Shown here in pieces: positions 7,872-16,750 of a stretch of DNA of 23,819 bases. The notes under the pieces were generated by a model. That model saw nothing but the letters and a program-made list of their open reading frames with translations. It made no database searches and was not told the origin of the DNA. The DNA comes from Palsa-504 sp003136255 (lineage in GTDB: Bacteria; Actinomycetota; Actinomycetes; Streptosporangiales; Streptosporangiaceae). A program made the position numbers and the translations under genes. Every line of letters begins with the position of its first letter. The stretch's first letter is position 1. The stretch is from NCBI GenBank assembly GCA_003136255.1, contig PLDT01000322.1:1-23819 (forward strand), given 5' to 3'.

Positions 7872-9565
7872 TGCCCGCCCGTGCGGTGCGGCCCCACGGC
7901 CGGCTGGCACGGTGGGCGGGCGTGCTGTCGTTCCGGACCATTAGCGGCAAGCTCATCGTCGGGCTGATCGTCTTGTTCGGGCTGGCTAGCGTCCTGGTCA
8001 GTGTGGTCACGGCCCAGTCACTGAGCAACTCGCTGATGTCGGCGCTTGACGGGCAGTTGCAGACCGCGACCACCGCATGGTCGACCTGCGCGAACATGGC
8101 CTACTACCGGAGTAACGGCGGCCGCGCTCCGGGGGCGGGGGGACAAGACTCCGATCAGGCGCCCGGCCCCGGTGACTACGCCAACTGCAGCGGCACCGGG
8201 CAAGCCCCCGGCACATTCGAGGCGGTGCTCTCCCCCAGCGGGGCAATCCTCTACCAGAATTACGTGTCCAAGTCGGACACGCTCTCCCCCGCGGATAAGA
8301 CTACGTTGGCGGACCTCCCGGCCTCAGCTGGGCAGAGCTCGCCTGGCCCGCCCGGTCCGCCTGGTGGCTCGGCGCCCCCTGCGCCGACCCAGGAGCGGAC
8401 GCTGCTCGGCGTCGAGTTCATGCTTACTAAGGTGCAGGGTCCGGACGGCACCGACCTAGTCACGGGGCTGCCGCTGACCACGGTCAACCAGACGCTCGAG
8501 AAGGTGGAGAACACCGAGCACGTGCTGTTCGCGGTGGCGCTGGGGCTGGCGGTGATCCTGGGCGCGGCTCTGGTCCAGTTCTCGCTGCGGCCGCTGCGCC
8601 GGGTGGCCGCCACCGCGACCAGGGTGACCGAGCTACCGCTGGACTCGGGCGAGGTGACGCTGCCGGCCGGCGTGCCCGACACCGACCCGCGTACCGAGGT
8701 GGGCCAGGTCGGCGCGGCGTTCAACCGGATGCTGTTCCACGTCGAGCGGGCCCTGAGCCGCCGCGCGGCCAGCGAGGCCCGGCTGCGCCGGTTCGCGGCC
8801 GACGCCTCACACGAGCTGCGCACTCCCCTGTCCGCGATCCGTGGTTACGCCGAGCTGGCCCTGCGGCACCGCGGCCCCGTGCCCGAGGACGTGACCCACG
8901 CGCTGACCCGGGTCCAGTCCGAGTCGGCCCGAATGAGCGTCCTGGTCGACGACCTGCTGCTGCTGGCCCGGCTGGACGCGGGCCGCCCGCTCGAGCGCGA
9001 GCCGGTCGACCTGTCCCGGCTGGCCATCGACGTGACCAGCGACGCGCGAGTAGCCCGCCGCGATCACCACTGGCGGCTGGACCTGCCCAGCGACCCGATC
9101 CTGGTCCGCGGCGACGAACACCGCCTGCACCAGGTGCTGGCCAACCTGATGAGCAACGCGGGCAAGCACACCCCGCCCGGCTCCACGGTCAGCGTCGCGC
9201 TGCACGTCCAGGCGGCTCCCCTGGTTGACTCACCGGTGGCGCCGGACGGCGGGCTGGTGGAGCGGGGCCTCCGGCCGGCCGCACCGTGGGTGGAGCTCAG
9301 CATCACCGACGACGGCCCCGGCATTCCCGCCGAGCTGCTCCCGGAGCTGTTCGAGCGCTTCACCCGGGCCGATACGTCGCGGTCGCGGTCGCGCGACCTG
9401 GACGCGGCGGGCAAGAGCACCGGGCTGGGCCTGGCCATCGTGGACGCGGTGGTGGCCGCCCACGGCGGCAGCATCACGGTGACCAGCCGCCCCGGCCGGA
9501 CCAGGTTCGCCATCTGCCTGCCGCTGCTGCCCGAGCCTGCGGACATGGCCGACATAGCGGGCTGA
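7871..9565 (+). CDS. Membrane sensor histidine kinase
   Basis: This 564-residue transmembrane kinase is the partner of the preceding response regulator. A first membrane helix (about 20-45) is followed by an extracytoplasmic sensor region of about 170 residues rich in Gly, Pro and Ser, including a GPPGPPGG run. A second helix lies at about 217-240. A HAMP segment follows (TRVTELPLDSG). The HisKA dimerisation motif DASHELRTPLSAIRGY puts the phosphorylated His at about residue 314. The ATPase domain shows an N-box (NLMSNAGKHT), G1 box (DDGPGIP), F-box-like LFERFTR and G2 box (STGLGLAIV). All catalytic motifs look intact. It starts at ATG 7871 within the response-regulator stop. The sensor region has two Cys (CANMAYY and YANCSG segments) but no recognised ligand-binding fold, so the signal is unknown. 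Confidence 0.93.
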   Translation: MPARAVRPHGRLARWAGVLSFRTISGKLIVGLIVLFGLASVLVSVVTAQSLSNSLMSALDGQLQTATTAWSTCANMAYYRSNGGRAPGAGGQDSDQAPGPGDYANCSGTGQAPGTFEAVLSPSGAILYQNYVSKSDTLSPADKTTLADLPASAGQSSPGPPGPPGGSAPPAPTQERTLLGVEFMLTKVQGPDGTDLVTGLPLTTVNQTLEKVENTEHVLFAVALGLAVILGAALVQFSLRPLRRVAATATRVTELPLDSGEVTLPAGVPDTDPRTEVGQVGAAFNRMLFHVERALSRRAASEARLRRFAADASHELRTPLSAIRGYAELALRHRGPVPEDVTHALTRVQSESARMSVLVDDLLLLARLDAGRPLEREPVDLSRLAIDVTSDARVARRDHHWRLDLPSDPILVRGDEHRLHQVLANLMSNAGKHTPPGSTVSVALHVQAAPLVDSPVAPDGGLVERGLRPAAPWVELSITDDGPGIPAELLPELFERFTRADTSRSRSRDLDAAGKSTGLGLAIVDAVVAAHGGSITVTSRPGRTRFAICLPLLPEPADMADIAG

Positions 9566-9585
9566 CGGTGTGCTAGTTCTAGGTC

Positions 9586-10302
9586 ATGGACGGCGACCAG
9601 CAGCGGCTCCTGGCCACGATGCCGCTGCACGCGATCACCTCGACCTACGGCGAAGCGGGACTACGGGGCCGGTTCGCGGTCGAGATCGGGTCCTGGGCCG
9701 ACGCGGACCGCCGCCGGCTAGAGCGAGCGCTGGACCTGGCCGCCCGGCTGCACGCCGACGACCGCCGGGACACCGAACCGTACGTCAACCACCTGCTGCG
9801 GGTGGCGATCCGGATCATGTCGCATTACGGCGTGCACGACGCCGACGTGGTCTGCGCCGCGCTGCTGCACGACGCGGTGGAAGATCACCCCGCCGAGCTG
9901 ACCGGGGGGCACGCTGACCAGCCGGCCGCGCTCGCTGTGCTGGCCTCGGAGTTCGGCCCGCGGGTGGCCGAGCTGGTCGGCGCGGTGACCAACCCGCCGT
10001 ACGCGCCGGATCGCGACCAAGACGAGCAGTACCGGGAGCACGTGGCCGACAGCCTGCGCGACAACCCGTGGGCCCGGGTCATCAAGGCCTCGGACTTCAC
10101 CGACAACGGCGTCGGCCTGATCCACACCACCGGTCCCCGTCTGTACCGGCTGGCGGACAAGTACGCGCCGCTGGTCCCGGTGCTGCGGGACCTCATCGCC
10201 CGGCCGGACACGCCGCTGGACGCCGCGGCCAAGGAGCACATCCTGGCTCAGCTCGACCGGGCCGCCGACCGGTTCGCGGCTCTGCGCGGGGATGAGGGCT
10301 AG
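9586..10302 (+). CDS. HD-domain phosphohydrolase, RelA/SpoT-hydrolase-like
   Basis: This is a 238-residue single-domain metal-dependent phosphohydrolase. The order of motifs is that of the (p)ppGpp-hydrolase half of Rel/SpoT and of small MESH1-type alarmone hydrolases. It has an early His in YVNHLLRVA (about H69), then the paired HD and ED in LLHDAVEDH (H95-D96, E99-D100), and later KASDFTDN, equivalent to the metal-binding Asp of KLADRxxN. No synthetase or TGS domain is attached. It starts 20 bases after the kinase gene and its stop abuts the glycosylase start (TAGATG), so it may be cotranscribed with both. Hydrolysis of a 3'-pyrophosphate nucleotide is a family inference; another phosphomonoester or nucleotide is possible. 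Confidence 0.8.
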   Translation: MDGDQQRLLATMPLHAITSTYGEAGLRGRFAVEIGSWADADRRRLERALDLAARLHADDRRDTEPYVNHLLRVAIRIMSHYGVHDADVVCAALLHDAVEDHPAELTGGHADQPAALAVLASEFGPRVAELVGAVTNPPYAPDRDQDEQYREHVADSLRDNPWARVIKASDFTDNGVGLIHTTGPRLYRLADKYAPLVPVLRDLIARPDTPLDAAAKEHILAQLDRAADRFAALRGDEG

Positions 10303-11133
10303 ATGCCGGAGTTGCCCGAGGTCGAGACCGCCCGCCGCCTGATCGCCGACCTGGCCCTGGGGCGGCGCATCGTCGGCGTCGACGACGCCGACACGTTCGT
10401 CTGCCGGCCGCACTCCCCCGGCGAGCTGCGCGCCGCGCTGACCGGCCGCACGCTGACCGCGGCGCACCGGCGCGGCAAGACCATGTGGTGCGAGACCTCG
10501 GGCCTGGACGGCTCGGCCATCTCCGGCCCGGACCTCGGCATCCACCTGGGCATGAGCGGCCGCATCGTGGTCACCGCCCCGGACGGCTGGGTAGCCGAGG
10601 GCGGTGACCCGCCCGGCCGGGACGCGCAGCCGCGCAAGGCCGAGTGGGACCGCTTCACGCTGGAGTTCGCCGACGGCGGTCAGCTGGCCCTGTTCGACAA
10701 GCGGCGGCTCGGGCGCATCGTGCTCAACCCCGACATCGGCGCGCTCGGCCCGGACGCGGCCGAGGTCACCCTGGCGGAGTTCCGCACCCTGATGGCCCGG
10801 GGGACGATCGCGGTCAAGGCCCGCCTGCTCGACCAGTCCAAGCTGGCCGGGGTGGGCAACCTGCTGGCCGACGAAATCCTGTGGCAGGCCAAGATCTCAC
10901 CCGCTACGCCGGTCAACCGGCTGCAGCGTAAAGACGTCGAGCGGCTGTACCGGGCGCTGCGGTCGGTGCTGGCCTCCGCGCTGGCCGACGGCGGCGGCGC
11001 GCACACCGGCGACGTCATCGCCGCCCGCCGCCCGGGCGGAAGGTGCCCGCGCTGCGGGCACGAGATGGTGCACGGCACGGTCGGCGGCCGCTCAACCTGG
11101 TGGTGCTCATGGGAGCAGGCGGCCCGGCCGTGA
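10303..11133 (+). CDS. Fpg/Nei-family DNA glycosylase with an altered zinc finger
   Basis: This enzyme excises oxidised bases and cleaves the abasic site through an N-terminal proline Schiff base. The start MPELPEVETARRL gives the catalytic Pro2 and Glu3. The beta-hairpin lysine is in HRRGKTMW (about K59). The helix-two-turn-helix is seen near KLAGVGNLLADEILW. At the C-terminus the usual C-X2-C-X16-C-X2-C zinc finger is present with exact spacing as C248, C251, C268, but the fourth position is Glu271 instead of Cys (CSWEQ). The ATG abuts the previous stop. The last 27 bases overlap the end of the convergent methyltransferase gene. Fpg and Nei subtypes cannot be separated safely by eye. Confidence 0.9.
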   Translation: MPELPEVETARRLIADLALGRRIVGVDDADTFVCRPHSPGELRAALTGRTLTAAHRRGKTMWCETSGLDGSAISGPDLGIHLGMSGRIVVTAPDGWVAEGGDPPGRDAQPRKAEWDRFTLEFADGGQLALFDKRRLGRIVLNPDIGALGPDAAEVTLAEFRTLMARGTIAVKARLLDQSKLAGVGNLLADEILWQAKISPATPVNRLQRKDVERLYRALRSVLASALADGGGAHTGDVIAARRPGGRCPRCGHEMVHGTVGGRSTWWCSWEQAARP

Positions 11134-11988
11134 CCGGACCGGCGGTCGCGGGCTCTTGCCGACGGCCGGTAATGGGCGTTCGGCTCCTTCGGGTTTGCGG
11201 GCCAGGTAGCCCACGACCTTGATCTCGGCCCGCAGCGGCAAGCCATCCCGTAGCTGCCCCTGAGCCTGCTCGACGGCCGCGCGATGAAACTCAGCCTCGC
11301 CGACGTTCTGGATGGCCTCATAAGCCGGCCCGGTAGAGGCCAGTGCCCGCGCGTACACCTCTGGGTCCGCGAACTCCAAGGCGAACGGAACCTCCCAGCG
11401 TTCAACATCGCCGAAACCACATGACTCCAGGAGCTGCTCGCCCGCACCCGGCCGGCCCAGTGACACCATCGCCGCCTGGTTGCCGACCTTCTCGGCCGCG
11501 GCCAGGCGGAACGGCGCCAGCGCCCATGCTCCGGGGGACACCTTCAGGTGACCCCACACCGTCATCCCGACGCGTCCGCCGGGGCGAAGGACCCGGTGTA
11601 TCTCGGCCACCGCGCCGGGTGTGGTGGCCCAGATCCCCCGGAAGCTGGTGACGACGTCGAACGACGCCGGGTCCCACGGCAGGGCGTTCATATCGCCGAC
11701 CCGGATGTCGGCATCCGGGCTCCGGTTCCGGGCCACCGCGACCAGCCGGGCCGAGGCGTCGATCCCGGCGCATGAGGCGCCGCGCAGGCGAGCGAGCTCG
11801 ATCGCCAGCCCGGACCCGCATGCCACGTCGAGCAGCCGGTCCCCGGCATCGACGCCGAGCCGATGATGCACAGCAACGTACTCCCGGCAGTTGCTTGGCT
11901 CGCTAAGGGTCGCGAAGTCCACCGCCTTGCGGCCCCAGCCCTCGTCTACCATCGTCCACTGGGAAGAGTCTGTGCCCGGCCTCGTCAT
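11107..11988 (-). CDS. Class I SAM-dependent methyltransferase (UbiE/COQ5-like)
   Basis: This small-molecule methyltransferase has about 293 residues. Motif I is LLDVACGSGLAIELA (near residues 58-72), followed by acidic motif II CAGIDAS, then VGDMNALPW, and the post-motif HRVLRPGGRVGMTVWG typical of the UbiE/Methyltransf_11 group. The start at ATG 11988 has AGGGG about 6 bases upstream. It begins 26 bases after the stop of the hydrolase-glycosyltransferase fusion, so the two probably form one transcript and may act on the same molecule. The C-terminal tail after YLARKP (about 25 residues, Pro/Arg-rich) runs into the antisense end of the DNA glycosylase gene and looks like appended sequence rather than fold. 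The methyl acceptor is unknown. Confidence 0.88.
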   Translation of the reverse strand: MTRPGTDSSQWTMVDEGWGRKAVDFATLSEPSNCREYVAVHHRLGVDAGDRLLDVACGSGLAIELARLRGASCAGIDASARLVAVARNRSPDADIRVGDMNALPWDPASFDVVTSFRGIWATTPGAVAEIHRVLRPGGRVGMTVWGHLKVSPGAWALAPFRLAAAEKVGNQAAMVSLGRPGAGEQLLESCGFGDVERWEVPFALEFADPEVYARALASTGPAYEAIQNVGEAEFHRAAVEQAQGQLRDGLPLRAEIKVVGYLARKPEGAERPLPAVGKSPRPPVRSRPGRLLP

Positions 11989-12014
11989 GTTTGTCCCCTC
12001 TGTGGTAGTGCCGG

Positions 12015-14144
12015 TCACTGGCCAGCCAGCAGTGCGGCGATGCGCGCGGCGGCGCGGCCCGCGCCGCCACGCGGCACCCTCCGGTAACCCGGTCGGGTGC
12101 CGGATTCCGCCAGTGCGGCTCGCATCGTGGTGGCCAGGTCGTCTGCTGTGGTGGTCGTGTAGTCCATCCGCAGGCCAGCCCGGTAGTGGTTGAGCCGGTG
12201 GGTGACGAAGTGCTGCTGTTCCCAGTGACGGCGCAGGGGGAAGTAGATGAATGGCCGCCCGGTGGCGACCAGTTCCATCGTCGTGGACAGCCCGCCTTGC
12301 ACGATGGCCGCGTCGGCGCACGCCAGGTGCTCGAAGAGATCGGGCACGTAGCCGCGCTTGTCCATGCCCTCGGTGTCCGGCAGCAACCGGGGATCGATAC
12401 GAGGGCCGGTAACCAGAAGCATCCGCGCATCCGGTACCTGCTTACGTAGCCGCACAAACGCGTCGCAGGTCAGTTCCAGCAGGCCGAGGCCAGCCGCCGT
12501 CCCCCCAACCGCCGCCACGAGCAACGGCTGGTGCTGAGGGTGGCCGAGCCGCCCGCGCAACCGGGCACGGTCACGATAGGCAGCGGGGTTGAACGGGAGC
12601 ACATAGGGGACGGAGGTGAACCACCGGCTTGACCATGACCGTATTCCCGGCAGGCCGGGCCCGAACGAGACATCGGGCAGCTCATCGAAAGAGCCGATGA
12701 ACATGGACAGGTCACGCAGCCGGGGGAACCGCTCACGCTTTCCGATGGAGTCGGTGTTGTAGTCCGCGCACAACTCGGCTTCCCGCGGGTCGCCGGGGTC
12801 GGTTGGCAGGAAGCCGATCACATCAGTCATGAATACGTACGGCGCAATCTTCCGCTCGGGGTTCTCGTGCAGGAAGTAGTCGATTTCCCAGCACTCGTCA
12901 CCCACCCATAGGTCATAGCTGGTGTCCCTGACCACGTCGTCGAACAGCAGGTAGTTCGCACACAGGATCTCGTCCATCCGGCGGAACGCGTAGAAGGCGG
13001 GCAGGTCGTGGTTCGCCGATTCCGACTCCCAGTGCGCCGACTCGCAGACCAGATCGGAGCTCGCCGGGTGGATGATCTCCCCGGCGCCGACGAGTACCTC
13101 GGTCACCGGCGGCTGCGCCCACCAGTGGATCTCCAGGTCTGGCACCTGCTGCCGGAGGGCCCGGGCGATGGCCAGGTCCCGCTGGACGTGGCCGAGGCCG
13201 ATGGGAGAGGAGATCCATAGCGCCCGCCGAGGGCGGCTGTGGGTAGCCTGCCAGACGGCCTGCTTGCGCTGCCGGTGGATCACCCTGTCCACAAAGTCAC
13301 GGATGGCGTGGTTCACCGCAACTGGGTACCGGACATGCGGCGCGTGCCCGCCGCCTTCGATCACGAGCAGCTCAGCGCTCGTCAGCTCGGCGATCCGCCG
13401 CGCCCGCTCCGGCGGGACGATCTTGTCCTGGTCACCGCCGATCACGAGCACCGGGCAGGCCAGCGACCGGCAGAGGCGGATCGCCTCCTGCTCATCGGCG
13501 ACCTGCTGAGGGGCATCGGCATCGCAGAGCAGGGTCTCGGCGTCGGTTTGCATGCCCCACTCGACAAGATCGTCGTAGGGCTTCGTGGAGTGCGGCTCGG
13601 TGGTGATCTGGGACATGAAGAACTCGACGTATCCTCGCCAGTCCCGCCGCCAGTAGTGCCGGTTCTCCTTCGCCCACCCATCGGTGGTGTCGAGCACGTC
13701 GTCGAAAGAATGTCCGCCTCGTTCCCAGGGGTCGGCTGGCGGGATTGGCAGCGTCGGCGCGATGGCCACGATCCCGGTCACCCGCTGCGGATGAGCCGCC
13801 GCGAACAGCAGCGCCCAGGGGAAGCCGCTGCAGAACGCCGCGAGCACCGCCCGCTCGGTGCCGGTCGCGTCGAGCACGGCCGCAGCGTCACTCGCGAAGA
13901 CGGCGTCGGCGTAGGCCGCCGGCTTCCTGGGCCGGTCGGACCGGCCGTTGCCGCGCGGGTCGAAGGTGATCACACGGTAGTCCCGGGCCAGGAACGGCAC
14001 CTGCATCTTCCAGTGCCTCGAGTCCACGATCGCCCACGTGGGCAGCAGCAGGATCGTCGGCTGGCCCGTGCCGTGCACCTCGTAATGGATCCGCACGCCT
14101 GAATTGACCACGTAACCGGACTCATCGGGTAGTCGTGCGCGCAT
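12015..14144 (-). CDS. Alpha/beta-hydrolase-GT-B glycosyltransferase fusion with Cys nucleophile (paralogue 1)
   Basis: This is a two-domain protein of about 709 residues. Residues 1-295 are an alpha/beta-hydrolase: ILLLPTWAIV at the oxyanion region, a nucleophile elbow AAFCSG with Cys at 105, acid in GGDQDKIVP (about D240), and His in GGGHAPH (about H267). From about residue 306 a GT-B glycosyltransferase related to GT1/GT28 begins with SSPIGLGHVQRDLAIA. It ends with the nucleotide-sugar motif GGLSTTMELVATGRPFIYFP and a WEQQ segment. The ATG at 14144 is chosen because GGAGG lies 8 bases upstream and because the paralogue at 20267-22354 begins with the same MRAR; GTG 14159 is the alternative. 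No signal peptide is visible. It is followed by a methyltransferase. Sugar donor, acceptor and hydrolase substrate are unknown. Confidence 0.88.
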   Translation of the reverse strand: MRARLPDESGYVVNSGVRIHYEVHGTGQPTILLLPTWAIVDSRHWKMQVPFLARDYRVITFDPRGNGRSDRPRKPAAYADAVFASDAAAVLDATGTERAVLAAFCSGFPWALLFAAAHPQRVTGIVAIAPTLPIPPADPWERGGHSFDDVLDTTDGWAKENRHYWRRDWRGYVEFFMSQITTEPHSTKPYDDLVEWGMQTDAETLLCDADAPQQVADEQEAIRLCRSLACPVLVIGGDQDKIVPPERARRIAELTSAELLVIEGGGHAPHVRYPVAVNHAIRDFVDRVIHRQRKQAVWQATHSRPRRALWISSPIGLGHVQRDLAIARALRQQVPDLEIHWWAQPPVTEVLVGAGEIIHPASSDLVCESAHWESESANHDLPAFYAFRRMDEILCANYLLFDDVVRDTSYDLWVGDECWEIDYFLHENPERKIAPYVFMTDVIGFLPTDPGDPREAELCADYNTDSIGKRERFPRLRDLSMFIGSFDELPDVSFGPGLPGIRSWSSRWFTSVPYVLPFNPAAYRDRARLRGRLGHPQHQPLLVAAVGGTAAGLGLLELTCDAFVRLRKQVPDARMLLVTGPRIDPRLLPDTEGMDKRGYVPDLFEHLACADAAIVQGGLSTTMELVATGRPFIYFPLRRHWEQQHFVTHRLNHYRAGLRMDYTTTTADDLATTMRAALAESGTRPGYRRVPRGGAGRAAARIAALLAGQ

Positions 14145-14201
14145 CAGTTGCACCTCCACCGGGCCGTCCCTCTCTTAATACGCCGGCTGGATGGGAGCGG
14201 C

Positions 14202-14231
14202 TATCGGGGAAAACCATTAGGCATCCATGCC
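14202..14231 (-). promoter_or_regulatory. Candidate operator/promoter upstream of hydrolase-GT fusion 1
   Basis: In the sense direction the 9-mer GGCATGGAT (14231-14223) is followed by TTCCCCGATA (14211-14202), about 58 bases before the chosen start. TTCCCCGATA occurs identically in the promoter region of the NTF2-P450 operon (16766-16775). GGCATGGAT recurs upstream of the second fusion (22410-22402). The GATA-like end could be a -10 element. Function is inferred from sharing only. Confidence 0.4.
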
Positions 14232-14277
14232 GCATGACTCTTGCCGGACTGGGCACTGACCTGGCCCCGGACGCTTA

Positions 14278-16629
14278 TCACGCCGGGGCGGACAGGTGAT
14301 GCGTGACGGCCCAGGCCGCCACTTCGGCCCGGCTGCGGGCATCTAGCTTGGACATCACATGGTGCAGGTGGACCTCCGTGGTCTTCTCGGAGATCCCGAG
14401 CACCCGGCCGATCTGCCGGTTGGTCCGGCCCGAGGCAACCAGCGCGGCGACTTGCCGCTCCCGCGGGGTAAGCGGCACCTGATGGGAGCGGTCCCGGTCA
14501 CCGGGTGCGGTGCCCGACGCGACCGCCATGGCAAGATCGGTGGCCTGCTCCATGGGCATGGTCCGGCCAGCGTGTATGAGCGTGTCAGCGTCCTGAGGCC
14601 CCAGCGCGCGAGCAAGTACCTGCTCCACCGCCGAACTCCTCGCCTGCTCGGCCTCGGGCGGCCGGGCGGCCACCCGCTCGCGCAGCGCCGCGGCCGCACC
14701 GATCAGCCGCGCGGCGCTCTCATAATGCGCCCGTTCACTGGCGACATGGGCGAGCGCCTCCAGACACTGGGCGACGCCCCGAGGGTCGTTGACGTCGGTG
14801 TAGATCCGCAGAGCCTCCGCCAGCAGCGGGCACGCTTCTTCCAGTCGGCCCTGCGCGCTCAGCGTCGTGCCAAGCCCCCATGCCGACCATGCGACCGCCC
14901 ACGGATGGTCCAGTTCACGGAAGTCTCGCAGGCTCGCCCGCAGCAGTTCCGCGGCGCTCCCCAGGTCGCCGTGGTCCCGGGCGAGCAGTCCCAGGTCGTG
15001 CCGGGCCCACGCCACGCCCGGCGTGCTACCCCACTCGCGGAATCCCGCCTCGGCCCGCCGATGCCAGTCGGCGGACGCATCCCACTCGCCGCCAGCACGG
15101 GCCACGTTCCCCAGGAAGGCGCATGCGATCGCCGCACGGCGCGCATCACCACGCCCCTCGCTGTACTCGAGCGCGCTGAGCAGGTGACCCTTAGCCCGGT
15201 CATTGTCCCCCGTCGCCCAGGCCAGGACTCCCGCCGCGATCGGCAGGCCAGCCTGGGCTCCCGCCGTGGCGTCATCGCTGATAGCGGCCGGGTCGTAGCC
15301 TTCCGCAGTCAGGGGAAGAACCGCGGCCACTAGCGCCTGGCCATGCTCGAGGTCGCCATGGGTGTAGTGGTACCAGCCCAGCGCAATGGCCAACCAGAGC
15401 GCCCAGGAATCCTGCCCCGCGCCCAGGCAGTAATCCAGCGCGGCGCGCAGATCCGCGTGGTGGCGGCCGACCCGTAGGATCCAGGTCCGCTCCTCCGGGA
15501 AGCCGATGGAAGACTCGAACTGCGCCGCCAGACCCGCGTAGTGGTCAGCGTGCCTGGCCCGCGTGTCCTCGGCCTCGGCACTGGCCGCCAGCTGCTCCGC
15601 CGCATACTCGCGCAAGCTCTCCAGCATCGAGAACTCGGCGGTCTCCTCGTCGCCGGGCAGCCGCCGGATCAGGCTCTTGTCGAGCAGCGACTCCACCATC
15701 GCGAGCGCGTCGTCCCCATCCACGGCGCAAACGCTGCCCGCGTCAGCAAGTGTCCAGCCGCCAGCAAACACCGACAGTCTGCGAAACAGCGCGCGCTCGC
15801 CGGAGTCGAGCAGGTCATAGCTCCAGGCGATGGCGCTGCGTAGCGCACGCTGCCGGGCTGGCACGTCCCGCGTACTGGAGGCCAGCACCTCCATCCTGCT
15901 GCTGAGCCGGAATATCAGCTCCCCGGGCGTCAGGACCTTCAGCCGGGCTGCGGCCAGCTCGATCGCCAGCGGCAGGCCCTCCAGTCGGACGCACGCTCTG
16001 GCCAGCAACAAGGCGTTAGCCGGAGTGAGATCAAAGCCCGGGTTGGTCCGGCGCGCGCGATCCAGCAGCAGCGCCACCGACGGATTCGCCGCTAGGCCGC
16101 TGAGGTCTGCCACGTCCGCCGACTCGGGCATGGCCAGCGGCGGAACCGGGAACTCCTGCTCGGCGGACAGCCGTAGCCGTTCCCGGCTAGTAGCGAGCAC
16201 CCGCAGCCGCGGACAGGCCGTGAGCAACCGGCCGACGTCCGGGGCGGCGCCCAGGAGATGCTCGCAGTTATCCAGGACCACGAGTCGCTCCTCGTGGCCC
16301 AGCGCAGCAGCCAGCTGGCCGGTCAGATCCGTCCCGCCCCGCGGCTCGATGTCCACCGCCTGGGCCAGCTCGACCATCACCAGCGCCGGATCCCGGACGG
16401 AAGCCAGGTCAACGAACACCGGGGCGTATCCGCTGCGCTCGGCGTGAGCCAACGCGCATGCGACGGCGAGACGGGTCTTGCCAATGCCCGGCGGCCCGGT
16501 GAGCGTGACTAGCCGGGTCTGCGCGTGTGCGAGCATCCTGGACACAGCCGCCAGCTCGCCGTCCCGACCTACAAACAGGTCGGCAGGCGACGGCAGGCCA
16601 CTGCGTGATGCCCGCCTCGCGTCTTGCAT
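14278..16629 (-). CDS. Large LuxR-family regulator with STAND-type ATPase and TPR-like region
   Basis: This is a transcription regulator of about 783 residues. The N-terminal signal-transduction ATPase has Walker A GPPGIGKT (about 45-52) and a Walker B-like region RLVVLDNCEHLL. It then has a winged-helix part with RLSVFAGGWTLADA and a long helical region of TPR-like repeats (about 450-690). A C-terminal LuxR/GerE HTH closes the protein: LTPRERQVAALVASGRTNRQ and GISEKTTEVHLHHVMSKL. Such proteins usually activate neighbouring genes after ATP/ligand-dependent oligomerisation. ATG 16629 is chosen because the conserved FVGRDGEL segment begins about 19 residues later; the open frame extends upstream to 17277 only through sequence belonging to other genes. 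It is divergent from the NTF2-P450 operon and precedes hydrolase-GT fusion 1 on the same strand, so it is the likely cluster regulator. Its ligand is unknown. Confidence 0.92.
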   Translation of the reverse strand: MQDARRASRSGLPSPADLFVGRDGELAAVSRMLAHAQTRLVTLTGPPGIGKTRLAVACALAHAERSGYAPVFVDLASVRDPALVMVELAQAVDIEPRGGTDLTGQLAAALGHEERLVVLDNCEHLLGAAPDVGRLLTACPRLRVLATSRERLRLSAEQEFPVPPLAMPESADVADLSGLAANPSVALLLDRARRTNPGFDLTPANALLLARACVRLEGLPLAIELAAARLKVLTPGELIFRLSSRMEVLASSTRDVPARQRALRSAIAWSYDLLDSGERALFRRLSVFAGGWTLADAGSVCAVDGDDALAMVESLLDKSLIRRLPGDEETAEFSMLESLREYAAEQLAASAEAEDTRARHADHYAGLAAQFESSIGFPEERTWILRVGRHHADLRAALDYCLGAGQDSWALWLAIALGWYHYTHGDLEHGQALVAAVLPLTAEGYDPAAISDDATAGAQAGLPIAAGVLAWATGDNDRAKGHLLSALEYSEGRGDARRAAIACAFLGNVARAGGEWDASADWHRRAEAGFREWGSTPGVAWARHDLGLLARDHGDLGSAAELLRASLRDFRELDHPWAVAWSAWGLGTTLSAQGRLEEACPLLAEALRIYTDVNDPRGVAQCLEALAHVASERAHYESAARLIGAAAALRERVAARPPEAEQARSSAVEQVLARALGPQDADTLIHAGRTMPMEQATDLAMAVASGTAPGDRDRSHQVPLTPRERQVAALVASGRTNRQIGRVLGISEKTTEVHLHHVMSKLDARSRAEVAAWAVTHHLSAPA

Positions 16630-16750
16630 CCGACTGTCCCACCCATGTCCTCTATCCGTGCAGACACGAGGCCATACCCGAGCATACGACGGCCCGCCGC
16701 GCCGCCGCCATCGCTCGCCCAGCGAGGGCTGGGCTGCGCGGCCCGTATGA

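Noticed and set aside
11989..12321. Extension of the methyltransferase frame upstream of ATG 11988
   Set aside because: It would overlap the glycosyltransferase domain of fusion 1 and lacks protein-like composition; ATG 11988 has a ribosome site.
12913..14102. Plus-strand open frames opposite the hydrolase-GT fusions
   Set aside because: Shadow frames; the minus strand carries the catalytic motifs in both paralogues.
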